The position numbers were made by a program, and so were the translations under genes. From Cyprinodon diabolis (taxonomy: Eukaryota > Chordata > Actinopteri > Cyprinodontiformes > Cyprinodontidae): a stretch of DNA of 64,000 nt. Of the stretch, positions 44,910-55,943 are shown piece after piece (the stretch's first letter is position 1; the number at the start of each line of letters is the position of its first letter). Below the pieces are notes generated by a model. The model was not told the DNA's origin. It saw only the letters and a program-made list of their open reading frames with translations, and searched no databases. The stretch covers positions 51,157,964 to 51,221,963 of the forward strand of contig CM060065.1 in assembly GCA_030533445.1 (NCBI GenBank), given 5' to 3'.

Positions 44910-45407
44910 AGCTACAGTGTGTAATTTTCAGCGACATCTAACGTCCAGACTGCAGACTGCAGCAACATGAACATCTCCCCCCCACCGCTTCTCCCCCCCA
45001 ACAGTACAGCGAGCGTTACGGGACAAAATGTCTTCCACGACGTCCGCATCACCTACCTTCTCAAGTGATGAGGTTTGTTTACATAGATAATTTTGCAGAT
45101 AGTATTTCATTAGTCTGTGTGTTCAGTACCGTCTCAGTTCATTTCTCTCAACTTGCCGTAGTTACTTTCGAGCGTAATGGTCGATCTCGCAATCGCTAGT
45201 TTGTTGGCTCTGCGCTGCCGTAGCGCAAAGATGTCTGCCTCCATGGCTGCGAGACCCGCTCCTATGTAATTATAAATAACGAATTCTAAGGCAACGCAAA
45301 TATTAAGGTTAAGAGGCTGAGCTCGTAGATGATGATAAATAACATAGTTATGTATAATATATTACATTTCTGACTGTATATCCCTCTAATTATTACACAC
45401 TGTAGCT
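44910..45407. mobile_element. TTAA-flanked DNA transposon (498 bp)
   Basis: TTAA stands on both sides (44906-44909, 45408-45411). Inverted ends are identical for 16 bases: AGCTACAGTGTGTAAT. The interior has CCCCCC runs and no long frame. TTAA targets point to piggyBac or Kolobok; the ends differ from the MITE family at 41782. Confidence 0.75.
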
Positions 45408-45612
45408 TTAACTTGTTAACCTGCCAGACAAAATATGTCAATACATCGCGGCCAAATATGGCGGTGGAAGGATTATGATGTGGGCACGCCATACTTCTGC
45501 AAGGAAAAGGAAGCTGATCAGAGTTGATAAGAAGATAGATAAAGTTAGAGATAGAAGTAGTAAAAGCCTTCTGACTACTGTGACCCTAAAGGCACAGTGA
45601 GGTGGTTTAGGT

Positions 45613-46544
45613 CAGGGGTCGGCAACCCAAACTGCTCAAGGAGCCAAAGAAAAAAACAAATCTGTCTGGAGCCGCAAAAACGTAAAAGTTTTATATAAGC
45701 CTCATTCCTTTGTGTGACTTATATTTTTAGGATTTGGGGAAAAAATGTTAGAAATTTCCCATCCCTGCAGAGAAGTGCTACCCGTTTGATCTGTGGACAG
45801 TTTTTCATCCTTGCAACCAAACTAGCAGCAGTAGTGGAATTTGGAGATGCAATCCACTTTTTAAATCTATCTTTGCTCTGCTCTAATTTCTGCAGTCGCA
45901 CTTTATCTGTCACTCACAACTGGGTGATCAGCTACAATATTTAGCCTGCCCTGGAAGGGCAGGCTAAATATTGTAATTTTATCTTGTGATTTTATACTTG
46001 TTTATTTTTAATGTTGCCTTTTTTATATCTGGCTGGGGGACTACCGATGAAAATTAGCACTCCTTAGCTAACTCGGGTATATTTACATTGTTTTAATGTT
46101 GATTAATGTACACTGTCCCCTTTCAAATAAACAATAAATGAAAAATGAAAGGCAATCCTTCCGCATTGATAATGAAACCAAATGATTTGGTCAATTCTTC
46201 TTTAAATCCTCTGTTCTCATCAGATACCTTCCTTTCCTTCCTTCGTGCTGAGAACGTTTTGCAGGCTAAGACCACTTGTCTCTATGGCTATGATGCACAT
46301 TTTCATTGAAATAAATGTTTACATTTATCGTTTAAATCTATTTATTATACAAATGTTTACAGCATTGGAAAACATTATGTCTGTTCCACCTCCTGCACAC
46401 CATATTAAAATAAACAAACCAAAAAAAAAAAAATAAATACATTTTCATACATTTTTGAAAAAGCTCCATGGAGACGAAAGGGGGGGAGCGCTAAAGAGCC
46501 GCATGCGGCAGCTGAGCGGCAGGTTACCGACCGCTGGTCCGCTG
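45613..46544. mobile_element. Non-autonomous hAT element (932 bp), perfect 8-bp TSD
   Basis: The left end is CAGGGGTCGGCAACCC. The right end on the minus strand is CAGCGGACCAGCGGTCGGTA: the terminal CAGCGG(ACC) block is present twice. The octamer GTTTAGGT is identical at 45605-45612 and 46545-46552, which fixes the true right end outside the inner repeat. The interior contains a perfect hairpin (45933-45975) and, at 46030-46140, a stretch resembling a LINE 3' tail ending in AAATAAACAATAAATG. Confidence 0.88.
45933..45975. other. Perfect hairpin, 20-bp arms, 3-nt loop
   Basis: Arms 45933-45952 (TACAATATTTAGCCTGCCCT) and 45956-45975 are exact reverse complements around GGA. It lies inside the hAT element at 45613. 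Confidence 0.92.
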
Positions 46545-46631
46545 GTTTAGGTCAAAGCACATTCATGTTTTAAAATGGCCTAGTTAAAGTACAGATTTAA
46601 ATCTATTAATGACAAGAGAATTGATTTTTAA

Positions 46632-46916
46632 CCCTTTAAAGCCTGATCCAAGAATAAAACAAAACACAAAATTTTTTTTGGTTTGAAGTCCGTATTTGGT
46701 CTTTTAACAAAATATGTAAAAATTATGAATGTATTACTATGCGATAAGTCAAGATTTTTTTGTGTGTAGTCTTCTGCCCTCTGTTATCAGGTATATCTGA
46801 TTGTGTACAGTAGGATTTTGAGCAAAGTTTTTACCATTAAATTATGCAGAAGGTGTCAGACGCAAAACATTTCAGAAACCGTATGTATCAAATACGATAC
46901 ATTTGGCATTACAGGG
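46632..46916 (+). mobile_element. TTAA-flanked (piggyBac-like) MITE, copy 2
   Basis: Same family as 41782: it begins TTAA-CCCTTTAAAGCCTGATCC and ends GGCATTACAGGG-ATAA. The right flank has one change from TTAA. It lacks about 30 internal bases relative to the other two copies. Confidence 0.78.
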
Positions 46917-46920
46917 ATAA

Positions 46921-48765
46921 AGACATTCTGCATCCAAAGAAACCAAACTTTTTGCTTTTGTCTCAATGTGTAGAGACTACAGTTGCACCTGCGATAATGT
47001 ACATATTATATAAAATCTAAAATAGATAGACTTAAATTTGTGGTTTTAATGTGACAAAGCATAACGAAGTATTAGGGATGTGAATACTTTGCACTGCTTT
47101 AGTCATTAAAAGCTGGGGGACTGCATCGCTCATGAAACATAAGCCCTGCCAGATTTCAGCATCATACGTGGAAAGCTGGAAAAGCAATTTCCATCATTCT
47201 GGCTGGTGCGGGGTTTTGCAATTCCCTTGATAGGAAGCAGCACTTGCAAGTAGCCAATCCGCTAATGGGAGAGAGGGAAATTGAGATAGCAAATATAAAC
47301 CTGACAAATAAATCTTATCCTGCAGGAGATTTTTTTTATATATTTCTTTTTGCCTCATTCCTAGCCAAAAAAAAATAACATAAAAATGTTTTTAATGAGC
47401 TTTCGGCGTCTGATATATTTATGGCAAAATATGCGGCAGCGGACAGACACAGTCAGAGGAAAGTTAAGCAGGAGTGGGGAAAAAAAGGTAGTTTCTATGT
47501 AATGTCTTTTGGAAACGAGGATAAATCCAGTTTTGCTGTAATTATTGGTCACCTTCTGCTGCAGCGGGTCAGGCTGTCCTATTTCAGAGGGATGTTTTCA
47601 GTGTAGTGACTGGTTCTTAAATGCCCCTCAGAAAGTGGTGTAAAATGACATCTCTTCTCTTCAGCCCCTCTTCCCTTCTTCCTCCCGGCTGTGTAACTCC
47701 TACCCCTCTCCTCTGCATTTCCAGCCTCAGTTCCCCTTTTCTCCCATTTTTTCCTTTTAATTCCCCCACTTCCCCCGGCTCTGAATCTCCGGAGGATTGC
47801 AAAATAATGTACACAAACATAAAACGCAGACGGATAAAGCACTCGTGTTGTTTATGGTGGGGATGAGGAGAAAAGAGTAACTAAAAAAAAAAAATAAGAG
47901 AGAGAGAGGGAGGGAGGAGGAAATCATCACAGCGCGCTTTTCCATTTCCGCACCCACTTTAATTGTGAAGAAATCAGAAAGTGGGGAGAATTCCCCTCAG
48001 TATGCAGATGCACTTTGATGCTGTCACTCACACGGTGTGGGGCTTTTGATTAGGCTTGTCTTTGCACTGGAGGTTTGTGACCACACTTGGCAAGGAAGAG
48101 CCATTAAAATTCCAGCAACTAGAGCTCCCCCCTCCGTCTCTTCGCGTCTTTTTGTCTTCCTCTCTCTCCCAACTGGGTCACCCCTGTGAAACACTTGATG
48201 CTGTAGGTAACTCTGCTAATAAGTTGCTATTGTAATGCAAAGAAAAGACGGATTGGAGCATGGGGAGAAGAATTATTTATTGTTGGAATTTTACTTAGTT
48301 AACTTCTACTGACTGCAACTTTGCTCTGGAGGAAAATAGGAGAAAGGGGGATGTCATAATAATAATGACAGATTTAACATTTTTATTATGCATTTCTAAA
48401 ATTACATTAGGTTTTCTAACATTTCTATCATTATCATATGTAAGAAAATAAAAAATAAGTTGTCTTCTGTAATAAAGCCAAAACAATGTAAAAACTCAAG
48501 TACATTTTTAAAAGTTTTCATCACTGCGATCTAAGGTGGACAAAGAATAGCTTATTAATAAACAGCCTCAGCAACTGACCCTAACCCTCTGCAGTCTGTT
48601 AAAAAGTTATTATCCACCCTTTAAAGGGACATTGGGTAACTCATTTGGCTTTGTTAGCAAAAATCAAATCTTGATTTCATACATACATACACCGCAAAAT
48701 CTAATAACAGCTGCATGAGAAATAAAAAGGTTCCCACACTTAATTTGCTTAAATTTATAACTAAT
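46921..48765. other. Intronic sequence, nothing recognised
   Basis: No exon or repeat end. Pyrimidine-rich section 47640-47780 and purine-rich section 47880-47930. The composition of 47100-47300 is unremarkable, so conserved elements cannot be judged by eye. Confidence 0.45.
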
Positions 48766-48773
48766 GGCAACAG

Positions 48774-49590
48774 TAGGGGTGTAAATAATAATTGTTTTGT
48801 ATCGATGCATCGATCCAACAGCCGACGATCCGATGCATCGATACGTCCGCAAGAGAATCGATTCATGTTTTTTTTTTCCTCCGGTGTATTTTTATCCATT
48901 TGCTCCTGGGCGTAATTCTCCTCCCGTGCTGCGGTGGCGCTAAACCTATTTTGCCCTCCTACCTCGCTTCCTGGTTATACTCTTACAGCAGTGTGTTGCA
49001 GTGAGCTTGACGCAGACATTTTTGATTTATCCTCAATATTGAAGCGTGGTCTGTGCTACACACTGTGGGTCTAGATACGGCCGAGGCGGTGAGGAAGTGG
49101 GGGCGAGTTTAGTCCGACGACGGAGGGACATGAGGGCCAAAAAGAGCGGAGATCCAGGTGGGAAAAGGGTCCCAGCGTTCTCGCACACCTCGCTCTTCTA
49201 GCGGGTCAAACTTCACGAGTTGTTTTCCGCAATTTTGGTCATAAAAACAAAACAAGCCAGCCTCCTGTCTGCGGCGCTGTCTGCGGTCAGCTACAATTTG
49301 GGAGAGGAGCAGCAGAGCGTCTGTAGAGGGGGCGGGATGTCTGGAGTGCAACTTCTTTACTTCTGTTATTTGCTGTTGTTTCTCAAAAAAAAAAATGCAT
49401 AACGATATTACAGCTTTCATTGATTTATTTCAAATTTTAAACATTGTCTAGCCTGTAAAAAAAAAAAAAAAAGAACCAATTAACCTAATCGTATCGCGAT
49501 GTATTCTTGAGTATCGAAAATAATCGAATCGTTGGGTCAGGAAATCGATACTGAATCGAATCGCCATGATGGATGTGATTTACACCCCTA
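48774..49590. mobile_element. hAT-like non-autonomous element (817 bp)
   Basis: Ends are inverted repeats TAGGGGTGTAAATAAT and, on the minus strand, TAGGGGTGTAAATCAC. The subterminal regions are rich in ATCGAT motifs in both orientations. Flanking octamers GGCAACAG and CGCAAGTG match at 5 of 8, so the duplication is decayed or absent. The interior is CpG-rich around 49080-49330 without a transposase. Confidence 0.72.
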
Positions 49591-49877
49591 CGCAAGTGTC
49601 AAATTTAACTTTGTATCATCCTGAAAAAACTATTTATTTTCGTATGTAGTGAACAGCACATTGGTGCAGTACCACAGTCCACAAATAAATTGTCTGGATA
49701 AAACTAATTATTTTGATTGTTTTTATTTATTTTTTTTAATACCAATAGGCCATCATGAAAATGAGCTTAAATAAAACAAAAGTAAAGATTCTATTTTTAA
49801 AAGGTAATGAGTAGAAAGTAAAGATAATTGTAAAAAAAATGTAAGGAGTAGAAGTAAAAAGTTGTCTAAATGATATA

Positions 49878-50169
49878 CACTGGAAAAAATCAAACCCTAG
49901 ATAAGTAATTTTTGCTTAAAATAAGTGCATTTGTTCTTGAATTGAGAAGTTAAAAGAGACATTTTGCCAATGAAACAAGACAATTTAAATTTAAACTAAG
50001 AAAAAAGCTATTGCATTGTCTTATTTCAAGTGCATTTTATCTAAATATATTATTTTAAGAGTAAAAATACTCATTCAATTTGCAAATCATCTTATTTACC
50101 TACTCAAAAAAAGGGTAAATACACATAATTTGAGAAATTTTTACTTATTTCTAGATCGTTTTTCCAGTG
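49878..50169 (+). mobile_element. Palindromic MITE, copy 3, with TA duplication
   Basis: Best-preserved ends of the family: TA-CACTGGAAAAAATC at the left and GATCGTTTTTCCAGTG-TA at the right. The TA on both sides suggests a Tc1/mariner-like target. The two halves are imperfect reverse complements. Confidence 0.83.
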
Positions 50170-50171
50170 TA

Positions 50172-51634
50172 GATAGTCAAAATGTCTACTTAATTAACAA
50201 AGTATTTGTACTTTATCACTTGACACCTGTGATCTTTACCGATCTAAATATTCTGTATCACTAGCATCATGCTTGCAAATACTGTGACTCTGCATTTAAA
50301 CAGTCCTTTCACAAACCAACAGCAGTTTTTCTTTCAGCTTTATAAATTTTTTTATATTTTCTGAACGTTTTTATTTAAAATACTTCATCTGTCAGGAAGC
50401 ACAGCTGAACACACAGCTTAATACCTACAATACCAACGTATGTTTTCCTTTATCTCACATTGGTTACTTGCTTTAAACCGTTCTCTGACATTATGAACCC
50501 CCCCATCCTAACAGTAAGCATTTCTCGCATTTCTCCTGGCAGCGTGTTATATTTCATTTCATACAGCAGTATGGCAGTTTGATATTTAACAAGGTCAATG
50601 AATTTTAATATAGGTGATCTCAAAAATAAAACAGTGTGTTCTTGAAATCCTGCATGATTTATATTCTTCATGCTATTTTCAGAGGTGTTTAAAGTGACTG
50701 CAGTGAACTTTTGTGTGTGATACCCGTCACCTCTGAACAATAACTTTCACATGTTAAATATGTGAATATATAAAACATAGAATGTGTTTCCAGAATAGGT
50801 TTAGCCCAGAATAGGTTTAGCTCAGAACATACTGTGCAGTTATACATCTTTATTATAGGAACTTGTTTTGCAAAGATTTAAAAACAGAAAAACAGCTTAT
50901 TTATGTAGATTTTGTTTTAGTTTATAGCCTGCAGTTAGAACAGAAGAATGCAACAACACCAAACATCCCATACGTCTCTGGTGCTGCTCAATCCTTTTGC
51001 AACCATTCGTTATATATTTCTCACATCCATCTTCATCCTAATAGTTTGCATGTGACAGAAACCTTCTGACTGATGTTGCACTGGTTTGTTCGCTAAAAAT
51101 CAGAATCTACAACATTTGTACGTCACAAAGACCCCGTTTAGGTCAGTGATTGCACATTGAACATTTGTTATTGGAACATTTCTTGTATTGCTTGGGTCAT
51201 TGTAAAATAGAAAAGCCCATTATAGTGCAGAATACAGCACCTGCTATTGAAACGCACCCACAACTGTAAGTGTATAAGTGTGTTTCCCTGGCTTTTTTTA
51301 GTTTCCTTTCCAGGTACACTTGATGCCTATGAACTGAAGTAGCCAATCTAGTGGGTGAAATTCAATGCATTTCAAATTAAGCATTACAATAAAGGATTTA
51401 GAGGATTTACTTTAATTCTAACATTGGATTCTACTGGGATTTCTGTTTAGTTTATAGAGCATGGTTAAAATAGGAAAAAAGTCAATTTAGGAGCAGTTGT
51501 GTACACAAACAACTCCTTGCCGTCACAAAATAATGTAAAGACTGTCAATATAATTTCAAAGAATCATTCATCTAAAGCAACGTCTACAGTATACTATCCC
51601 TGATCACCACACTTTGAACCCTGAAACACAGCAG
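50172..51634. other. Intronic sequence with one short tandem duplication
   Basis: No exon or transposon end. A 16-bp unit CCAGAATAGGTTTAGC is present twice in tandem at 50790-50821. Confidence 0.5.
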
Positions 51635-51639
51635 CAGTT

Positions 51640-52061
51640 TGTCACTGTAGGGTGGAGGTTTGACAGGACCCAAATGCAGACACAAAAGCTGAAAACGGTT
51701 ACTTGCAGATTTAAAAAAAAAGGGTAACAGAAGCAAAAATCCAAAAACAAAAATCCACAAAAACTGAGAACCAGGAATACTCACAACAAGAGGGCAAAGA
51801 AATGACGACAAACCAGCAATGAGTGACTGAACAAGAGGAGAATATATGGGAGAGAGAAACAAAGACCAGGCTAATTAGCAGATTGGGAGCAGGTGTGAAC
51901 AGAGGAGACAAGAAGGGAGCTAGGGAAAAGGAGACTGACACAAGAGGGGAAACAGGAAATATCTAAGAACTCAAATAAAATCAAAAATAACTACAACACA
52001 AAATGGAAATAAGACCAATAAAACTCAGAGATAAAACTTGAAAAGAACCAAAACCGTGACA
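51640..52061 (-). mobile_element. Solo LTR, copy 2 (422 bp)
   Basis: Starts TGTCACTG and ends CCGTGACA, with the 5-bp duplication CAGTT on both sides (51635-51639, 52062-52066). It aligns with the LTR at 17503 over its whole length, for example GGGAGAGAGAAACAAAGACC and GGAGCAGGTGTGAACAGAGG. No internal retroelement region or partner LTR lies nearby, so it is a solo LTR. Confidence 0.78.
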
Positions 52062-52066
52062 CAGTT

Positions 52067-52636
52067 CAAGCAGGTAGTAGCCAATCATAGTTGACCCACT
52101 TTGGGCCCTTTAGTACCAAATAAGCATTGATTCACAACCTCTGCAATCATCAAATCAAACTCCACCTTTAGGACATCAGGGAACAGTAGTTCTGCATCAT
52201 GGATGCCAGATCTGCAGGCTTCTGTTCAGTACTATCATCTCACTATGAAACAAACCTCTGAGGAATAAATATGACATCCATTTTGAACCCATGCCATATT
52301 GAGGGAGCCCTGAATGCATATGATGTAAAATTGGTATGAAGCTGGTTAAGTTATTGAATAATCACAGTCTTTGCAGTCTCTATTGCGGTATCTGTGCAAT
52401 GTCTTGAATGTAAGTGACTCTCTAACTGCCCGTCATGCACCCAGTTAAGGTACACATTTGGTAGCTGAGCAGCTAAACTCAAAGAAACTGGTGAGGACAT
52501 TATGATTGAGATTCTTCAACATGAAGTCAGTCATGTTGCAGAAACAAACATGTTTGAAAGATGAGCTTCTACAATCAATATCGGCATTCTGCAATAGAAT
52601 CACATTGACATCATATTCCTGACATTGTAGCCATGA
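52067..52636. other. Intronic sequence, nothing recognised
   Basis: No exon or repeat boundary between the solo LTR and the Tc1 element. Confidence 0.45.
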
Positions 52637-52638
52637 TA

Positions 52639-53886
52639 CACTATATTGCCAAAAGTATTTGCTCACCCCTCCAAATTATTGGAATCAGGTGTTCCAATCA
52701 CTTCCATGGCCACAGGTGTATAAATTCAAGCACCTAGGCATGCAGACTGTTTTTACAAACATTTGTGAAAGAATGGGTCGCTCTCAGGAGCTCAGTGAAT
52801 TCCAGCGTGGAACTGTGATAGGATGCCACCTGTGCAACAAATCCAGTCGTGAAATTTCCTCGCTCCTAAATATTCCACAGTCAACTGTCAGCTGTATTAT
52901 AAGAAAATGGAAGTGTTTGGGAACGACAGCAACTCAGCCACGAAGTGGTAGGCCACGTAAACTGACGGAGCGGGGTCAGCGGATGCTGAAGCGCATAGTG
53001 CGAAGAGGTCGCCAACTTTCTGCAGAGTCAATCACTACAGACCTCCAAACTTCATGTGGCCTTCAGATTAGCTCAAGAACAGTGCGCAGAGAGCTTCATG
53101 GAATGGGTTTCCATGGTCGAGCAGCTGCATCCAAGCCATACATAACCAAGTGCAATGCAAAGCGTCGGATGCGGTGGTGTAAAGCACGCCGCCACTGGAC
53201 TCTAGAGCAGTGGAGACGCGTTCTCTGGAGTGACGAATCGCGCTTCTCCATCTGGCAATCTGATGGACGGGTCTGGGTTTGGCGGTTGCCAGGAGAACGG
53301 TACTTGTCTGACTGCATTGTGCCAAGTGTAAAGTTTGGTGGAGGGGGGATTATGGTGTGGGGTTGTTTTTCAGGAGCTGGGCTTGGCCCCTTAGTTCCAG
53401 TGAAAGGAACTCTGAATGCTTCAGCATACCAAGACATTTTGGACAATTCCATGCTCCCAACTTTGTGGGAACAGTTTGGAGCTGGCCCCTTCCTCTTCCA
53501 ACATGACTGTGCACCAGTGCACAAAGCAAGGTCCATAAAGACATGGATGACAGAGTCTGGTGTGGATGAACTTGACTGGCCTGCACAGAGTCCTGACCTC
53601 AACCCGATAGAACACCTTTGGGATGAATTAGAGCGGAGACTGAGAGCCAGGCCTTCTCGTCCAACATCAGTGTGCGACCTCACAAATGCGCTTCTGGAAG
53701 AATGGTCAAAAATTCCCATAAACACACTCCTAAACCTTGTGGACAGCCTTCCCAGAAGAGTTGAAGCTGTTCTAGCTGCAAAGGGTGGACCGACGTCATA
53801 TTGAACCCTATGGATTAGGAACGGGATGTCACTTAAGCTCATATGTGAGTCAAGGCAGGTGAGCAAATACTTTTGGCAATATAGTG
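52639..53886 (+). mobile_element. Tc1-like transposon, apparently complete
   Basis: A 1248-bp element with TA on both sides (52637-52638, 53887-53888). The 29-bp inverted repeats (52639-52667, 53858-53886), beginning CACTATATTGCCAAAAGTAT, are identical. The transposase frame is intact. It is a third Tc1 family in this window and lies opposite in orientation to the cadherin gene. Confidence 0.96.
52773..53804 (+). CDS. Tc1-family transposase, intact
   Basis: Cut-and-paste DNA transposase, 343 residues, the normal length for Tc1. The start is the ATG of [13 protein letters not shown]; the frame is open further upstream but that part lies in the inverted repeat and 5' UTR. The N-terminal helix-turn-helix includes [23 protein letters not shown] is the GRPR-like AT-hook between the two DNA-binding subdomains. 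Catalytic DD34E: D in LWSDESRF, D in [11 protein letters not shown] and, 35 residues later, E in [11 protein letters not shown]. The glycine-rich [10 protein letters not shown] box is present. It ends in AAKGGPTSY. No stop or frameshift was seen. Whether it is expressed or active cannot be read from the sequence. Confidence 0.95.
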   Translation: MGRSQELSEFQRGTVIGCHLCNKSSREISSLLNIPQSTVSCIIRKWKCLGTTATQPRSGRPRKLTERGQRMLKRIVRRGRQLSAESITTDLQTSCGLQISSRTVRRELHGMGFHGRAAASKPYITKCNAKRRMRWCKARRHWTLEQWRRVLWSDESRFSIWQSDGRVWVWRLPGERYLSDCIVPSVKFGGGGIMVWGCFSGAGLGPLVPVKGTLNASAYQDILDNSMLPTLWEQFGAGPFLFQHDCAPVHKARSIKTWMTESGVDELDWPAQSPDLNPIEHLWDELERRLRARPSRPTSVCDLTNALLEEWSKIPINTLLNLVDSLPRRVEAVLAAKGGPTSY

Positions 53887-53888
53887 TA

Positions 53889-54739
53889 CCTAATGAGCTA
53901 GTAGCTATACATCAGTCTTTTATATTTTTTTCTAATCATTAGTTTAATCCAGACATAGATAATATTGGTTTTAAAACCCAGCAGCTATGATGTCAGTTTT
54001 TATCTTGTTTGAGATCCGAAAAGGGAATAAAATAGTGATTAAAATAGAGTTAACAAAGGAATCTAATAGCATATTTTCATCGTAACTGTTGGCATTCATA
54101 AATAGATATGAGTGGTGTATTGATGGTTCATGCTGATCATTAAGCACTAATTAGCTCATTAGCAGCATTCATAGACTTCAACCAGGGACAATCTTAGCTT
54201 CTGTTACTTTGTGGGTCAAAGGGGAAATATGGGCAGAACTGATAGCAAGAACCGATACTCATGTGAAAAAAGCATGTCGTAGAGTTAACCATGGGGAAAA
54301 AAACAAAAAATCTAGAATGAAATGTTTGGTAAGACACTTGGAGAGCGACAGCAAGTAAGGAGCAAAGATACAGACAGGCTACCAGAGACCGAGTGACACT
54401 TACAGAGAGGATGACACTTTCACTCCTCTGCACAACCAGTCGTACTCTCCGCCTTGGCTGAGTCCCGCGGGCATCTTCCATGCACGCTGGGTGTCACAGC
54501 AGACGGATGACTGCCTTCAGTAACACTATGCCATTTCCCATACTTACACTGAACTGTCACAACCACCTCCTCCAACCCTTCCCGGGCCCTGCTGGGCCCT
54601 TACTGCCCTGAGATTCACTCACTCTCAGGCCCCCCTAACACACACACACACGCATTAGAATAAATGGGAATATTCATACTTTACACTAATAAACACACAC
54701 TCTTGCTTGTCTGTCTGTGCACAGGGAACTGCGTAACCA
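53889..54739. other. Intronic sequence, nothing recognised
   Basis: No exon; a short (CA)n run lies near 54640. Confidence 0.45.
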
Positions 54740-55033
54740 CACATTTGAAAAAATCAAAATATAGATAAGTAATTTTTTCTTGAAATAAGTGCATTTGTTC
54801 TTGGATTAAGGAGGTAAAAGAGACATTTTGCCAATGGAACAAGACAACTTCCACTTAAAATAAGAAAACACGATTGCATTGTCTTATTTCAAGTGCATAT
54901 TATCTAATTATCTTATTTTAAAAGTAAAAATACTCATTCTATTGGCAAGGTATCTGATTTGCCTACTCAAATTAAGGGTAAATACAATTAATTTAGGAAA
55001 TTTTAACTTATTTCTAGATCGTTTTTCCCAGTG
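54740..55033 (+). mobile_element. Palindromic MITE, copy 4
   Basis: The left end is decayed (ACATTTGAAAAAATC); the interior and right end GATCGTTTTTCCCAGTG match copies 2 and 3, including GAGACATTTTGCCAATGG and CTTATTTCAAGTGCATATTA. Confidence 0.8.
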
Positions 55034-55621
55034 CAACCAGCCAAAGAGCGCTGATAGCCTCATCTTAAGGCAAAGTTAGTGACGCTACAAGATCAAATTC
55101 ACTTGTTTGTCAATAAACTTGATATAAATATATTAAGCTTGAAATATAAAAAAAACCACAACTTAATTAAACCTTATTTTTAAGCCTCAAAAATTTTTTT
55201 TAGGGTAATCGCATTTTCAGCATCAAGGATATCCAGTATAAATGTGCTTCAAGATGTCTTCTCCTCTGTGTGTTTTCGACTTCTCCATGCTGTGCATTTG
55301 ACTTGATGCGTTTTAAGGACTTCTAAAGCGGCCAATGGTAGTGTTGCAAAATCTGAACTTTTGCAGCTGGGTGTGGATCATCAACCAATAAGAGGAGATG
55401 ATCCATCGGCAAACACTACAAGCAAGCTGAGATTGCTTCTGCAGAGCTGTCGGCATATGAAAAATTAAACAAAATGTGAGCTTTAAAAAAAAAGATATTT
55501 GTAGAGTTACATTTGAAAAACAGAATTAAAAAAAAGTTAACATAATAAAATATAACAAAATAAAAAATAGTTGCAACCAAAATCTTTTTTTGATTTAGAC
55601 ATTTTTAGATCTTTAATTTTT
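55034..55621. other. AT-rich sequence, nothing recognised
   Basis: Poly-A-rich stretch between two MITEs with no gene signal. Confidence 0.45.
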
Positions 55622-55625
55622 TTAA

Positions 55626-55939
55626 CCCTGTAATGCCAAATGTATCATATTTGATGCATACGGTTTCTGAAATGTTTTGCGTCTGACACCTTTTCCATAA
55701 TTTAATGGTAAAAAATTTGCTCAAAATCCTATTTTACACAATCAGATATGCCTGATAACAGCCAGTAGAAGACTACACAAAAAATAATCTTGGCTTATTG
55801 CATAGTAATAAATTATTAATGTCAAAAATGTATTTCTGTTTTTCTTTTTACATATTTTGTTAAAAGGCCAAATAAGGACTTCAAACCAAAAAAAAGTTAT
55901 TTTCTGTTTTGTTTTATTCTTGGATCGGGCTTTAAAGGG
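55626..55939 (-). mobile_element. TTAA-flanked (piggyBac-like) MITE, copy 3
   Basis: Inverted relative to the copies at 41782 and 46632, with perfect TTAA on both sides (55622-55625, 55940-55943) and the same length (314 bp) as copy 1. It starts CCCTGTAATGCC and ends GGGCTTTAAAGGG. Confidence 0.82.
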
Positions 55940-55943
55940 TTAA

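Noticed and set aside
53096..53866. A 256-codon open frame antisense to the intact Tc1 transposase
   Set aside because: It is a shadow of the real transposase on the plus strand and has no domain of its own.
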